64,000 nucleotides of DNA, from contig JAHBZN010000005.1 of NCBI GenBank assembly GCA_019635415.1, positions 117,512 to 181,511 of the forward strand. The letters run 5' to 3'. A model generated the notes under the pieces. The model was given only the letters and a program-made list of their open reading frames with translations. It was not told where the DNA came from and did no database searches. Positions 44,817 through 53,128 of the stretch are shown here, piece by piece. Every line of letters begins with the position of its first letter. Position 1 is the first letter of the stretch. Origin of the DNA: Ramlibacter sp. GTDB taxonomy: Bacteria > Pseudomonadota > Gammaproteobacteria > Burkholderiales > Burkholderiaceae_C. Both the position numbers and the translations under genes were made by a program.

Positions 44817-45673
44817 AGCGTCACCGTCCCATCCACGCAGGTCACGGAACTGCCGCCGATCCAGAGGTCGCCGCCGTCCTGCACCACGTGCACCCGGCCG
44901 GCCCGGCCCAGTGCCGTGCCCTGGCTGGCCACATACTGCGCTGGGGCCAGTCCGGCGCCGATCAGCCACTGCGCCAGCGCGGCGTTGAGGCTGCCGGTGA
45001 CCGGGTCTTCGGCCAGGCCGTTGTTGCCGGGGAAGAAGGCCCGCACTTCAAACGCGATGCCGTCCTGGTCGGCCGCCCCGACCACGCCGACCTTGCCGCG
45101 CGGCCCGACGACGCCCACGTCCAGCCCGGCCAGCACCGCGCCATCGGGCTTCAGCGCCAGCACCTGTTCGGCCGAGCGCAGCATCACGCCGCGCCAGTTG
45201 GGACCGTTGTCGCACCAGGCGTGGGCGACGATGTCGCTGCGCGGCACGCCCAGTCCGCGGGCGATCAGCGCCACCTCGTCCTCGGCCAGCGGGCCGCTCT
45301 TCTTCAGCGGCGGGGCGGCGAAGGCGAGGCGGTCGCCGTCGCGGCGCAGCTTGACCAGTCCGACGCCGCACTCCTGCACCACGTACTCGCCTTGCGGGGT
45401 ACCTCCGGCCTGCAGCCAGGCGTGGCAACTGCCCAGCGTCGGATGGCCGGCAAAGGGCAGTTCACGCCCGGGGCAGAAGATGCGGACCCGGTAGTCGGCG
45501 CCGGCCTGCGTGGGCGGCAGCAGGAAGGTGGCTTCGGACAGGTTGGTCCAGTGGGTGAAATGCTGCATCTCCTCCGTGGTCAGTCCGCTGCCGTCCAGCA
45601 CCACGGCCAGCGGGTTGCCGAGATAGGGCTCGGCAGTGAACACGTCGACTTGCTTGAAAGGGCGGTTTTTCAT
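44813..45673 (-). CDS. PhzF-family isomerase
   Basis: 286 residues with the PhzF diaminopimelate-epimerase-like fold: FKQVDVFTAEPYLGNPLAVVL, the probable catalytic Glu47 in NLSEATFLLPP, FPGNNGLAEDPVTGSLNAAL and the C-terminal GRVHV. Members isomerise trans-2,3-dihydro-3-hydroxyanthranilate or unknown substrates. There is no phenazine cluster here, so this is a stand-alone member. ATG 45673 is chosen at MKNRPFKQVDVF. It lies between the aminotransferase and the VOC gene in the MocR-linked run. Confidence 0.92.
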   Translation of the reverse strand: MKNRPFKQVDVFTAEPYLGNPLAVVLDGSGLTTEEMQHFTHWTNLSEATFLLPPTQAGADYRVRIFCPGRELPFAGHPTLGSCHAWLQAGGTPQGEYVVQECGVGLVKLRRDGDRLAFAAPPLKKSGPLAEDEVALIARGLGVPRSDIVAHAWCDNGPNWRGVMLRSAEQVLALKPDGAVLAGLDVGVVGPRGKVGVVGAADQDGIAFEVRAFFPGNNGLAEDPVTGSLNAALAQWLIGAGLAPAQYVASQGTALGRAGRVHVVQDGGDLWIGGSSVTCVDGTVTL

Positions 45674-45699
45674 GGAACGTCCTTGGCTTGGCTGCGGAT

Positions 45700-46893
45700 T
45701 CAGGGCGCCGCAAACTCCCGGATCGCCGCGGCCAGCGCGGCCATGCCGATGTTGATCTGGTCCACGCTGGCCGTGACGAAGCTCAGGCGCAGGGTGCGTG
45801 CGTCGGCCTGGTCGGCGTAGAAGGCGGCGCCGGGCACGAAGGCCACGCCCTTGTCCACCGCCTTGGGCAGCAGGTCGACCGCGCTCATGCCCGCGGGCAG
45901 GCGCGCCCAGAGGAACATGCCGCCGTCGGGCGTGTTCCATTGCACGTCCAGGCCCTGCATTTCGCGCGTGAGCGCGGCGAGCATGGCGTCGCGCTGGGTC
46001 TTGTAGAGCGCGCGGATGGTGGGCACATGGCGGTCCAGGAAGCCGTGCTTCATGACCTCGGCCACCATGCGCTGGTTGAAGCCGGGACTGTGCAGGTCGG
46101 CCGCCTGCTTGGCCTGCAGCAGCTTGGGGGCCACGGCCTTGGGTGCGATCACATAGCCCAGGCGCAGGCCCGGCGCCAGCACCTTGGAGAACGAGCCCAG
46201 GTAGATGCTGCCTTCGGGGTTGCGCGCGGTCAGCGGCAGGGGGGGCGGCGCGTCGAACCACAGGTCCCCGTAGGGGTTGTCCTCGATCAGCGGCAGGCCG
46301 AGCTGGGCCGCGCGCGCGGACAGCGCGGCGCGGCGTGCCTCGCTCATGGTGCGGCCCGTGGGGTTCTGGAAATTGGGCAGCACGTAGAGGAAGCGCGCGC
46401 CGGCGGCCTTGCGGGCGAGGTCGTCCACGTCCACGCCCTCGGCGTCGCTGGCCACGCTCACCACATCAGGTTCCATGGGCGCAAAGGCCTGCAGCGCGCC
46501 CAGGTAGGTCGGGGTCTCCACGAGGATTCGGCTGCCGGCGTCGATCAGCACCTTGGCCACCAGGTCCAGGCCCTGCTGGGAGCCGGTGGTGATGAGCACC
46601 TGCGACGGGTCCACCATCCAGGGCAACTGCGCGGCCACGGCCTCGCGCAGCGGCGCATAGCCCTCGCTGGCGGCGTACTGCAGCGCGGCCTGGCCATCTT
46701 CCCGCAGCACCTTGGCGCAGGCCTCGGAGAAGGCGTCGATCGGGAAGGTCCGGGGCGAGGGCAGGCCCCCCGCGAAGCTGATGATGCCCGGCTTTTCGGT
46801 GACCTTGAGGATTTCGCGGATGACCGAGGGGTTCATCATCTCGGCGCGGCGCGCCAGGGTCCAGTCAGCAGCTTTCAGGTCGTTGAGTTTCAT
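45700..46893 (-). CDS. PLP-dependent aminotransferase (2-aminoadipate type)
   Basis: 397 residues, fold type I aminotransferase. FAGGLPSPRTFPIDAF, the cofactor region TTGSQQGLDLVAKVLID, NPTGRTMSEARR, the substrate/PLP tyrosine loop EDNPYGDLWF and the Schiff-base lysine in LGSFSKVLAPGLRLGY are all visible. It belongs with 2-aminoadipate/aromatic aminotransferases and MocR-type C-terminal domains. It sits between the cupin and PhzF genes. The amino donor is unknown. Confidence 0.94.
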   Translation of the reverse strand: MKLNDLKAADWTLARRAEMMNPSVIREILKVTEKPGIISFAGGLPSPRTFPIDAFSEACAKVLREDGQAALQYAASEGYAPLREAVAAQLPWMVDPSQVLITTGSQQGLDLVAKVLIDAGSRILVETPTYLGALQAFAPMEPDVVSVASDAEGVDVDDLARKAAGARFLYVLPNFQNPTGRTMSEARRAALSARAAQLGLPLIEDNPYGDLWFDAPPPLPLTARNPEGSIYLGSFSKVLAPGLRLGYVIAPKAVAPKLLQAKQAADLHSPGFNQRMVAEVMKHGFLDRHVPTIRALYKTQRDAMLAALTREMQGLDVQWNTPDGGMFLWARLPAGMSAVDLLPKAVDKGVAFVPGAAFYADQADARTLRLSFVTASVDQINIGMAALAAAIREFAAP

Positions 46894-46918
46894 GGTTTTC
46901 TCCGGGCGATGTTCGTGG

Positions 46919-47248
46919 TCAGTCCACGATGAAAAGGGTGGCGCCCTGCGGCGCGGTGGAACGGTGCGGCTCGGCCTGGTCAGCCACCTGGTAGCTCATG
47001 CCGGGCGTGAGCGTGAAGCAGCGGCCGTCGGCCAGCTCGGTGTGCAATTCACCACTCAGGCACAGCAGGATGTGTCCCTTGGTGCACCAGTGGTCCGAGA
47101 CGTAGCCGGGCGTGTACTCCACCATGCGCACGCGCAGCTCGCCAAATTGCCGTGTGCGCCAGAAGGCCTGGCCGGCCTGTGCACTCTTTTCCTCGCGCGG
47201 CACGCGGGCCCAGTCGGTGGTGCCAAAGGGGATGCTGTGCAGCTTCAT
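46919..47248 (-). CDS. DHCW-motif cupin-fold protein
   Basis: 109 residues, single cupin barrel with the motif SDHWCTKGH (about 52-60) and LTPGMSYQVAD. It is a small metal-binding fold of unknown function, here with DHWC in place of the named DHCW order. It sits between the EamA transporter, which its start overlaps by four bases, and the aminotransferase. Confidence 0.88.
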   Translation of the reverse strand: MKLHSIPFGTTDWARVPREEKSAQAGQAFWRTRQFGELRVRMVEYTPGYVSDHWCTKGHILLCLSGELHTELADGRCFTLTPGMSYQVADQAEPHRSTAPQGATLFIVD

Positions 47249-48162
47249 GCGGGAGCTCCCGGCGCGTGCACCGGCATCTTCTTGCCGGCGTACACGGTGG
47301 CGATCACGGCCAGTGCAAACACCAGGGTCAGGGTGTCCAGCCGCTCACCGGCCAGGGGCACGGCAAACAGCAGGCTCAGGAAGGGCTGCACCAGCTGGAT
47401 CTGGCTGACGCGCACCGCGCCGAGCGCCAGCGCGCGGTACCAGGCGAAAAAGCCGATCCACATGGAGAACAGGGCCACGTAGGCGAAGCCCAGCCAGCTC
47501 ATGGCCGCGATGGCGGACAGGTCGGCGGGCGCGAACAGCCAGGCCATGGGCACGGTCAGGGGCAGGCAGCTCACCAGCACCCAGCAGATCACCTGCTCCG
47601 CGCCAAGGCGCGGCGTCAGGCGCGCGCCGCCGATGTAGCCGAAGGCGCCGGTGGTCATGGCGATGATCAGGTAGATGTTGGCCGCGCCCAGGTAGAAGCC
47701 GCCGGCGCGCCACACCATGTAGGTGAGCACCAGCCCGCTGCCCAGGACCGCGCAGGCCCAGAAGCCGGCCGACGGCCGCTGACGGAACCACAGCGCGCTC
47801 AGCACCGCCGTGGACAGGGGCAGCAGCGCCGTGACCACTGCGCCGTGCGTGCTGGGCACGTGGCGCAGCGCCAGTGCCAGGAACAGCGGGAAGCCGACGA
47901 TCACGCCAAAGGCGGTCATGCCCACCAGCGGCCACTCGGCCTTGCGCGGCACCCGCAACTGGCCGCGGGCCCGCTGCCAGAGCAGGTAGGCGATCGACAG
48001 CACGCCCGCCACGGCGGCGCGCCCGAAGGTGACGAACCACGGCGAAAGCTGGGGCGCGTCGGCGTGGCCCACGGCCAGCCGCGTCATGGGCAGCGTGGCG
48101 GCAAACAGCGTCACTCCCACCAGGCCCCAGAGCAGGGCTTCCTTTTCCTTGGCGGCATTCAT
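47245..48162 (-). CDS. EamA/DMT-family transporter
   Basis: 305 residues with ten predicted membrane helices and the two EamA repeats (LLWGLVGVTLFAATLPMTRL at the start; GFGYIGGARLTP-like second half with ALGAVRVSQIQLVQPFLSL). Likely exporter of a metabolite or amino acid. ATG 48162 matches the family length; it overlaps the upstream LysE stop by four bases. One of three exporters in this eight-gene run. Confidence 0.92.
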   Translation of the reverse strand: MNAAKEKEALLWGLVGVTLFAATLPMTRLAVGHADAPQLSPWFVTFGRAAVAGVLSIAYLLWQRARGQLRVPRKAEWPLVGMTAFGVIVGFPLFLALALRHVPSTHGAVVTALLPLSTAVLSALWFRQRPSAGFWACAVLGSGLVLTYMVWRAGGFYLGAANIYLIIAMTTGAFGYIGGARLTPRLGAEQVICWVLVSCLPLTVPMAWLFAPADLSAIAAMSWLGFAYVALFSMWIGFFAWYRALALGAVRVSQIQLVQPFLSLLFAVPLAGERLDTLTLVFALAVIATVYAGKKMPVHAPGAPA

Positions 48163-48773
48163 ACGTTGAGCATCCAGAAAGCGGTCGCCACCAGCACCAG
48201 GGCGAGCACGCGGTTGAACCAGAGCAGCCGGGTGCCCTGGGCCAGCCACTGGCGCAGCAACGAGCCCACCAGCGCATAGGTGAAGTTGCTGGTGAAGGCA
48301 AACACCATCATCACGCCGCAGATGATGGCCAGCCGTTCACCCGGATTGGGCGCCGGCAGGCCCGCGGCATTGACCACCCAGCCCGCCGTCAGCGTGAGCG
48401 CCAGCATCCAGGCCTTGATGTTGAGGAACTGCAGTCCCACGCCCTGCGAGAAGCTGACGTCGAGCCGTGCCGTGTCGACCTGGGACAACTGGCCGGCGCG
48501 TGCCAGCTTCCAGGCCAGCCAGAGCATGTAGGCCACGCCAAAGAGCTTGACCGCCCAGCGCAGCGCCGGCACGCCGGTGATGGCCGCGCCCAGGCCCAGG
48601 CCGGTGGCCAGCATCAGCAGGGTCCAGCCGGTGGGCACCGCGATGCAGAAGCGCAGCGCGCGCTGCAGCCCGCCGTTGGCGGCCAGCGCGGTGGACAGCG
48701 TGGTGTTGGGCCCCGGCGAAAAACTCATCGCGGTGCAGAACAGCAGCAGGGCGGTCAACTCGGAGGCGCTCAT
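48159..48773 (-). CDS. LysE-family exporter, first gene of the MocR-linked run
   Basis: 204 residues with six membrane helices and the LysE signature SFSPGPNTTLSTALAANGGL. It differs clearly from the second LysE protein encoded at 43487-44119, so it is not a recent duplicate. It starts 139 bases from the divergent MocR-type regulator and leads the run of eight genes, each overlapping or separated by less than 30 bases. It would export the amino acid that the regulator senses (inference). Confidence 0.93.
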   Translation of the reverse strand: MSASELTALLLFCTAMSFSPGPNTTLSTALAANGGLQRALRFCIAVPTGWTLLMLATGLGLGAAITGVPALRWAVKLFGVAYMLWLAWKLARAGQLSQVDTARLDVSFSQGVGLQFLNIKAWMLALTLTAGWVVNAAGLPAPNPGERLAIICGVMMVFAFTSNFTYALVGSLLRQWLAQGTRLLWFNRVLALVLVATAFWMLNV

Positions 48774-48827
48774 GGTGGGGGCGTTCGTGGGGCTTGTCAG
48801 TCAGTGGCGTTCAATGTAATCTTCCGG

Positions 48828-48894
48828 ACCAATACACAATCAGTACAGTCAATCAGCGCAGTTGGTGATCTGTATTGGTTGCGAAGACAGTACA
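48828..48894. promoter_or_regulatory. repeat-rich divergent control region of the MocR-type regulator
   Basis: Contains a 9-bp inverted repeat ACCAATACA (48828-48836) / TGTATTGGT (48871-48879) and a direct repeat CAGTACA (48841-48847 and 48888-48894). It lies between the LysE-led run and the regulator. MocR proteins typically bind such paired direct and inverted repeats. Confidence 0.6.
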
Positions 48895-48911
48895 CGCAAG
48901 GATGCCCTGCC

Positions 48912-50390
48912 ATGTTGATGAAGACCTCCGCGCAATCCCTGACCGAGCAGCTGCGCGAACGGTTTGCCGAACGCATCCGCACCCGCCTGCTGGCGCCGGG
49001 CGCGCGCCTGCCGTCGGTGCGCCAGTGCGCGCAGCAGCACAGCGTGAGCCCGTCCACCGTGGTGGCGGCCTATGACCAGCTGCTGGCGCAGGGGCTGGTC
49101 GAGGCCCGCAAGAACCGCGGCTTTTTTGTGCGGGAAGTGAATCCAGCCCGCGCCGAATGGCCGCAGAATGCTATTGAAAACGGAGCAAAAGAGGTGGCCG
49201 GCATGGCCTCGGCCAACTGGAGCACGGCGCACTGGATGGTGGCGCGGCGTGCCGCCGGCAGCGCCGCACCGGTCAACGCCACGGCGCTGATCCGTGGCAT
49301 GTTCCACAAGATCAGCAACAAGCCGCAGCCGGGCATGGGGGTGTTCCCGCCGGACTGGCTGGAGTCCACCTTCATGCCCGCCGCCGTGCGCAAGGTCACG
49401 GGCACGCGCGCGCTGCAGGACTTCTCGTCCCAGTACGGTGAACCGCTGGGCGACCTCGGGCTGCGGCGGGCGCTGTCCAAGAAGCTGTCCACGCTGAGCG
49501 TGAACGCGGCGCCCGAGCACATCATCACCACCGTCGGGGCGACCCATGCGCTGGACATCGTGAGCCGCACCCTGCTGCGCGCCGGCGACCCGGTGATGGT
49601 CGAGGAGCCGGGCTGGGCGGTCGAGTTCGCGCGTCTGGCGGCGCTGGGCATGCGGGTGCTGCCTGTGCCGCGGCGCGCCGACGGGCCTGACCTGGAGGTC
49701 ATGGCGAAGTACTGCGAGATCCACCAGCCCAAGCTGTACGTGAGCGTCAGCGTGTTCCACAACCCCACGGGCTACTGCCTGTCGCCGGGCAGCGCGCACC
49801 GCATCCTGCAACTGGCCAGCCAGCACAATTTCCACATCGTCGAGGACGACACCTACAGCCACATCGCGCCCGAGTACGCCACGCGCCTGACCGCGCTGGA
49901 CGGCCTGCAGCGCACCATCTACGTGAGCGGCTTCGCCAAGATCCTCGCGCCCAACTGGCGCATCGGTTTCCTGGCGGCGCCGCCGGCGCTGGTCGAGCCG
50001 ATGCTGGACACCAAGCTGCTGGCCACCCTGACCACGCCCGCCTTGCTGGAAAAGGCGCTGGCGCTGTGCATCGAGCAGGGGCAGCTGCGCCGCCATGCCG
50101 AGCGCATCCGCACCCGGCTGGACGCCGCGCGGGCCCGCAGTGTCAAGCTGGCGCTCAACGCGGGCTGCACGTTCGCGGCCGAACCGGTGGGCCTGTTTGG
50201 CTGGGTCGACACGGGCGTGGACACCGACGCGCTGGCCCAGCGCATGCTCGACGAGGGCTACCTGCTGGCCCCGGGCGCGCTGTTCCACGCCGAGCGCAAG
50301 CCGTCCACGCTGATGCGGATCAATTTCGCGACCACCCAGGACGCGGCGTTCTGGAAGGTCTACGCCAAGCTGCGCGCCGCCGCGGGCTGA
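48912..50390 (+). CDS. MocR/PdxR-type GntR regulator with aminotransferase domain
   Basis: 492 residues. The N-terminal GntR winged helix is GARLPSVRQCAQQHSVSPST ... LVEARKNRGFFV. An aminotransferase-like domain contains TVGATHALDIVSRTLLRAGDP, NPTGYCLSPG and the likely PLP lysine in YVSGFAKILAPNWRIGF. Such proteins sense PLP-amino acid adducts. ATG 48912 or 48918 are both possible. It is divergent from, and probably controls, the eight-gene run. Residues near 88-94 (NAIENGAKE) are encoded by a dispersed repeat in the linker between the two domains. Confidence 0.94.
   Translation: MLMKTSAQSLTEQLRERFAERIRTRLLAPGARLPSVRQCAQQHSVSPSTVVAAYDQLLAQGLVEARKNRGFFVREVNPARAEWPQNAIENGAKEVAGMASANWSTAHWMVARRAAGSAAPVNATALIRGMFHKISNKPQPGMGVFPPDWLESTFMPAAVRKVTGTRALQDFSSQYGEPLGDLGLRRALSKKLSTLSVNAAPEHIITTVGATHALDIVSRTLLRAGDPVMVEEPGWAVEFARLAALGMRVLPVPRRADGPDLEVMAKYCEIHQPKLYVSVSVFHNPTGYCLSPGSAHRILQLASQHNFHIVEDDTYSHIAPEYATRLTALDGLQRTIYVSGFAKILAPNWRIGFLAAPPALVEPMLDTKLLATLTTPALLEKALALCIEQGQLRRHAERIRTRLDAARARSVKLALNAGCTFAAEPVGLFGWVDTGVDTDALAQRMLDEGYLLAPGALFHAERKPSTLMRINFATTQDAAFWKVYAKLRAAAG
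49168..49194 (+). repeat. short dispersed repeat inside the MocR-type gene
   Basis: Begins TGCTATTGAAAACGGAGCA and continues AAAGAGG; it matches the minus-strand copy at 44601-44626. It encodes part of the interdomain linker, a place that tolerates insertion. Confidence 0.5.
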
Positions 50391-51289
50391 AGGCGCGCGG
50401 CGGTCATGCGCTGAACGATCAGGTCGTGCAGCGTCTGCGCCGCGACCGACAGGCTGCTGTCGCTGCGGCGGACGACGTAGATGCGCCGCGTCAGGCCCGG
50501 CGCGGCCAGGGGCCGCCGGACCAGGGTGTCGCGCTCGAAATGGAACAGCGTCAGTGCCGGGATGATGCTGATGCCGAGGCCCGCCTCCACCATGCCCATC
50601 ACGGTGGCGAGCTGGTCCACCTCCAGCACGCTGTGCGCCTGGATCGGGTGAAGTGCCGCGTCCAGGGCCTGACGCACGCTGCTGTTGCGCGAGAGGTGGA
50701 TCAGCGGGTAGCGGGCCAGGGCCTTCAGCGAGGGCTGTTTCGCCGTGGCCAGCGGATGGTCGGCGCGGCAGACCAGCCAGAAGCGGTCGGCACACAGCAG
50801 TTCGGTCGACAGGCCCGCAACACCGGTGCCGGCGCTGGCCAGCGCAAAGTCGGCCTTGCCACTGCGCACGAGGTCGATGCAACCGTCGGACAGGATGTCG
50901 CTCAGGCCAAGCTCGATGCCCGGCCAGGTGGCGCGGAATTCACGGAAGATGGCGGGCAGCCAGCCTGCTGCCAGCGAGGGCAGCGCTGCCACATGGACCC
51001 GGCCCTTGCGCCGCTGCACATGGTCGTGCAGGTCGCCCACGGCCGCGGCGAAATCCCCGAGAAGCTGGCGCGCCGAGGGCTCGAACAGCCGGCCTTCGGC
51101 CGTGAGCTGCACGCTGCGGGTGTCGCGGTCGAACAGGCGGGCCTGCAGGCTGTCTTCCAGGCTGCGGATCAGCGCGCTGAACGCGGGCTGCGACAGATGG
51201 CAGGCCGCCGCCGCCCGTGTGAAGCTGCGCTCCTGGGCCAGCGTGACGAAGGCCGTCAGTTGCCGCGTGGACAGCGAGGGCGCGCTCAT
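50360..51289 (-). CDS. LysR-family transcriptional regulator
   Basis: 309 residues. Helix-turn-helix LSTRQLTAFVTLAQERSFTR ... HLSQPAFSALIRSLEDSLQA, then the effector domain (RVHVAALPSLAAGWLPAIF). It is divergent from the AtuA-like/Bug gene set with 56 bases between starts, so it probably controls uptake and breakdown of that substrate. Its 3' end overlaps the MocR gene's end by 31 bases in convergent orientation. Confidence 0.94.
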   Translation of the reverse strand: MSAPSLSTRQLTAFVTLAQERSFTRAAAACHLSQPAFSALIRSLEDSLQARLFDRDTRSVQLTAEGRLFEPSARQLLGDFAAAVGDLHDHVQRRKGRVHVAALPSLAAGWLPAIFREFRATWPGIELGLSDILSDGCIDLVRSGKADFALASAGTGVAGLSTELLCADRFWLVCRADHPLATAKQPSLKALARYPLIHLSRNSSVRQALDAALHPIQAHSVLEVDQLATVMGMVEAGLGISIIPALTLFHFERDTLVRRPLAAPGLTRRIYVVRRSDSSLSVAAQTLHDLIVQRMTAARLQPAAARSLA

Positions 51290-51345
51290 ATATTTGAAAT
51301 GCCGATCAATCGATGCGAATTTTCGATTTTACAGATGAGTGAGCG

Positions 51346-52749
51346 ATGCCTACAGTCGGCCTCGCCATGCCCACCCGATCCACCGCCTCCCTGCTGATTG
51401 GCTGCGCCGCCGGCTTCTCCGGCGACCGGGCCGACGCGGCCGGACCCGTGGTGGACACGCTCATCGCACGCTGCGACCGCTCGGCCGGGCAGCGCGCCTT
51501 CCTGATCTTCGAGACGCTGGCCGAGCGCACCCTGGCGCTGGCCCAGCTGCGCCGGCGTGCCGACCCCGGCGCGGGCTACGAGCCGCTGCTCGAGGACCTG
51601 CTGCGCCCGGTGCTGGCGCGCTGTCTGACCCATGGCGTGCGCATCGTGAGCAACTTCGGGGCCGCCCACCCGCGAGCAGCGGCCCACTGCATCCAGGGGC
51701 TGGCGCGCGAGCTGGGGCTGCCGGCGCCGCGCATCGCCGTGATCCATGGAGATGACCTTTCGGGGGCCGACCACCGCGCACTGCTGCGCGGACAACTCGG
51801 CGCCGACCGCATGGACGGGCTGCGCATCGTCAGCGCCAATGCCTACGTGGGGGCGCAGGCGATCGCCGAGGCGCTCGATGCCGGCGCGCAGATCGTCGTG
51901 GCCGGCCGCGTGGCCGACCCCTCGCTGGCCGTCGGGCCGGCGATGTCGCATTTTGGATGGACAGATGACGACTGGAATCGCCTGGCCCGCGCCACCATGG
52001 CCGGGCACCTGCTCGAGTGCGGCGCCCAGGTCTGCGGCGGCTACCACGCGGACCCGGGGTACAAGGATGTGCCGGACCTGCATGCCCTGGGCTACCCCAT
52101 CGCCGAGATCGACGACCAGGGGCATTGCATCATCGGCAAGGCGGATGCGACCGGTGGCGCGGTGACGCTGGCCAGCGTCAAGGAGCAACTGCTGTACGAG
52201 CTGCATGATCCGGCCGCCTACCTCACGCCCGACGTGGTGGCCGACATCACCGAAGCTGAAGTCCAATGGCTGGCGCCGGATCGCGTGGCGCTGCGGGGCG
52301 TGCGCGGCCACCCGCGGCCCGACTGCCTCAAGGTCAATGTCTGCCATGAGGGGGGCTGGCTGGCCGAGGGCGAAATTTCCTACGCCGGCGCCCGGGCCGA
52401 ATCGCGCGCCCGACTGGCTGCCGACGTGCTGCGGCGGCGCCTGCCGGCGCTCGACCTGCGGGTGGACCTGATCGGCGTGACCAGTGTGCTGGGTGACGAC
52501 GCGGGCCGCACGCTGGCCGCCCAGGCTCCCGGACCGGCGCGCGACGTGCGGCTGCGCGTGGCGGCCACCCATGCCGAATCCTCGCAAGCCTTGCAGCTCA
52601 CGCGCGAAGTCACCGCGCTGTACACCTGCGGCCCAGCGGGCGGAGGGGGCGTGCGCACGGCGCTCACGCCGCGGCTCAACACGCTGTCGTGCCTGGTGCC
52701 GCGGGCGGCCGTGCCTTGCCATTTCGAGTTGCTGGAGGCGGCGCCATGA
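51346..52749 (+). CDS. AtuA-like protein (DUF1446), large component
   Basis: 467 residues. The pattern LLIGCAAGFSGDRADAAGPV, GDDLSGADHRALL, VSANAYVGAQAIAEALDAGA, VVAGRVADPSLAVGPAMSHF and ECGAQVCGGYH is that of DUF1446/AtuA proteins, first noted in acyclic terpene utilisation. The reaction is not established. It pairs with a short AtuA-like protein at 52746. ATG 51346 or 51367 could be the start; neither has a strong ribosome-binding site. It is followed by a Bug receptor, suggesting catabolism of an imported acid. Confidence 0.85.
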   Translation: MPTVGLAMPTRSTASLLIGCAAGFSGDRADAAGPVVDTLIARCDRSAGQRAFLIFETLAERTLALAQLRRRADPGAGYEPLLEDLLRPVLARCLTHGVRIVSNFGAAHPRAAAHCIQGLARELGLPAPRIAVIHGDDLSGADHRALLRGQLGADRMDGLRIVSANAYVGAQAIAEALDAGAQIVVAGRVADPSLAVGPAMSHFGWTDDDWNRLARATMAGHLLECGAQVCGGYHADPGYKDVPDLHALGYPIAEIDDQGHCIIGKADATGGAVTLASVKEQLLYELHDPAAYLTPDVVADITEAEVQWLAPDRVALRGVRGHPRPDCLKVNVCHEGGWLAEGEISYAGARAESRARLAADVLRRRLPALDLRVDLIGVTSVLGDDAGRTLAAQAPGPARDVRLRVAATHAESSQALQLTREVTALYTCGPAGGGGVRTALTPRLNTLSCLVPRAAVPCHFELLEAAP

Positions 52750-53096
52750 CCGCGCTGGCCGTGCCGCTGTACCGCCTGGCGCATGGGCGCTCGGGCGACA
52801 AGGGCGACTGTTCCAACATCAGTGTCATTGCCTGGCACGACGCGCTGTACCCGCTGCTGGTCGGGCAGGTCACCGAGGACGCGGTGGCCCGCCAGTTCGC
52901 ATTGCGCCAGCCCCGCAGCGTTGCCCGCTACCTGCTGCCGCGGCTGGGTGCGATGAATTTCGTGGTGGAAGGGGTGCTGGATGGCGGTGTCAACGACGCG
53001 CTCAACCTCGACACGCACGGCAAGTCGCTTTCCTATCTGTTGCTGGACCTGATGGTGGACGTTCCGGCGCCGCTGCAGGCCTATCTCAAGGACTGA
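52746..53096 (+). CDS. AtuA-associated small protein
   Basis: 116 residues with the conserved HGRSGDKGDCSNISVIAW near residue 13 and MNFVVEGVLDGGVNDALNLD. This is the short domain that in many genomes is fused to the C-terminus of AtuA-like proteins. Here it is a separate gene overlapping the large component by four bases (ATGA), so the two should form one complex. Confidence 0.85.
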   Translation: MTALAVPLYRLAHGRSGDKGDCSNISVIAWHDALYPLLVGQVTEDAVARQFALRQPRSVARYLLPRLGAMNFVVEGVLDGGVNDALNLDTHGKSLSYLLLDLMVDVPAPLQAYLKD

Positions 53097-53128
53097 TTCC
53101 GATTCAACCCACCCCAGGAGACAAGACC

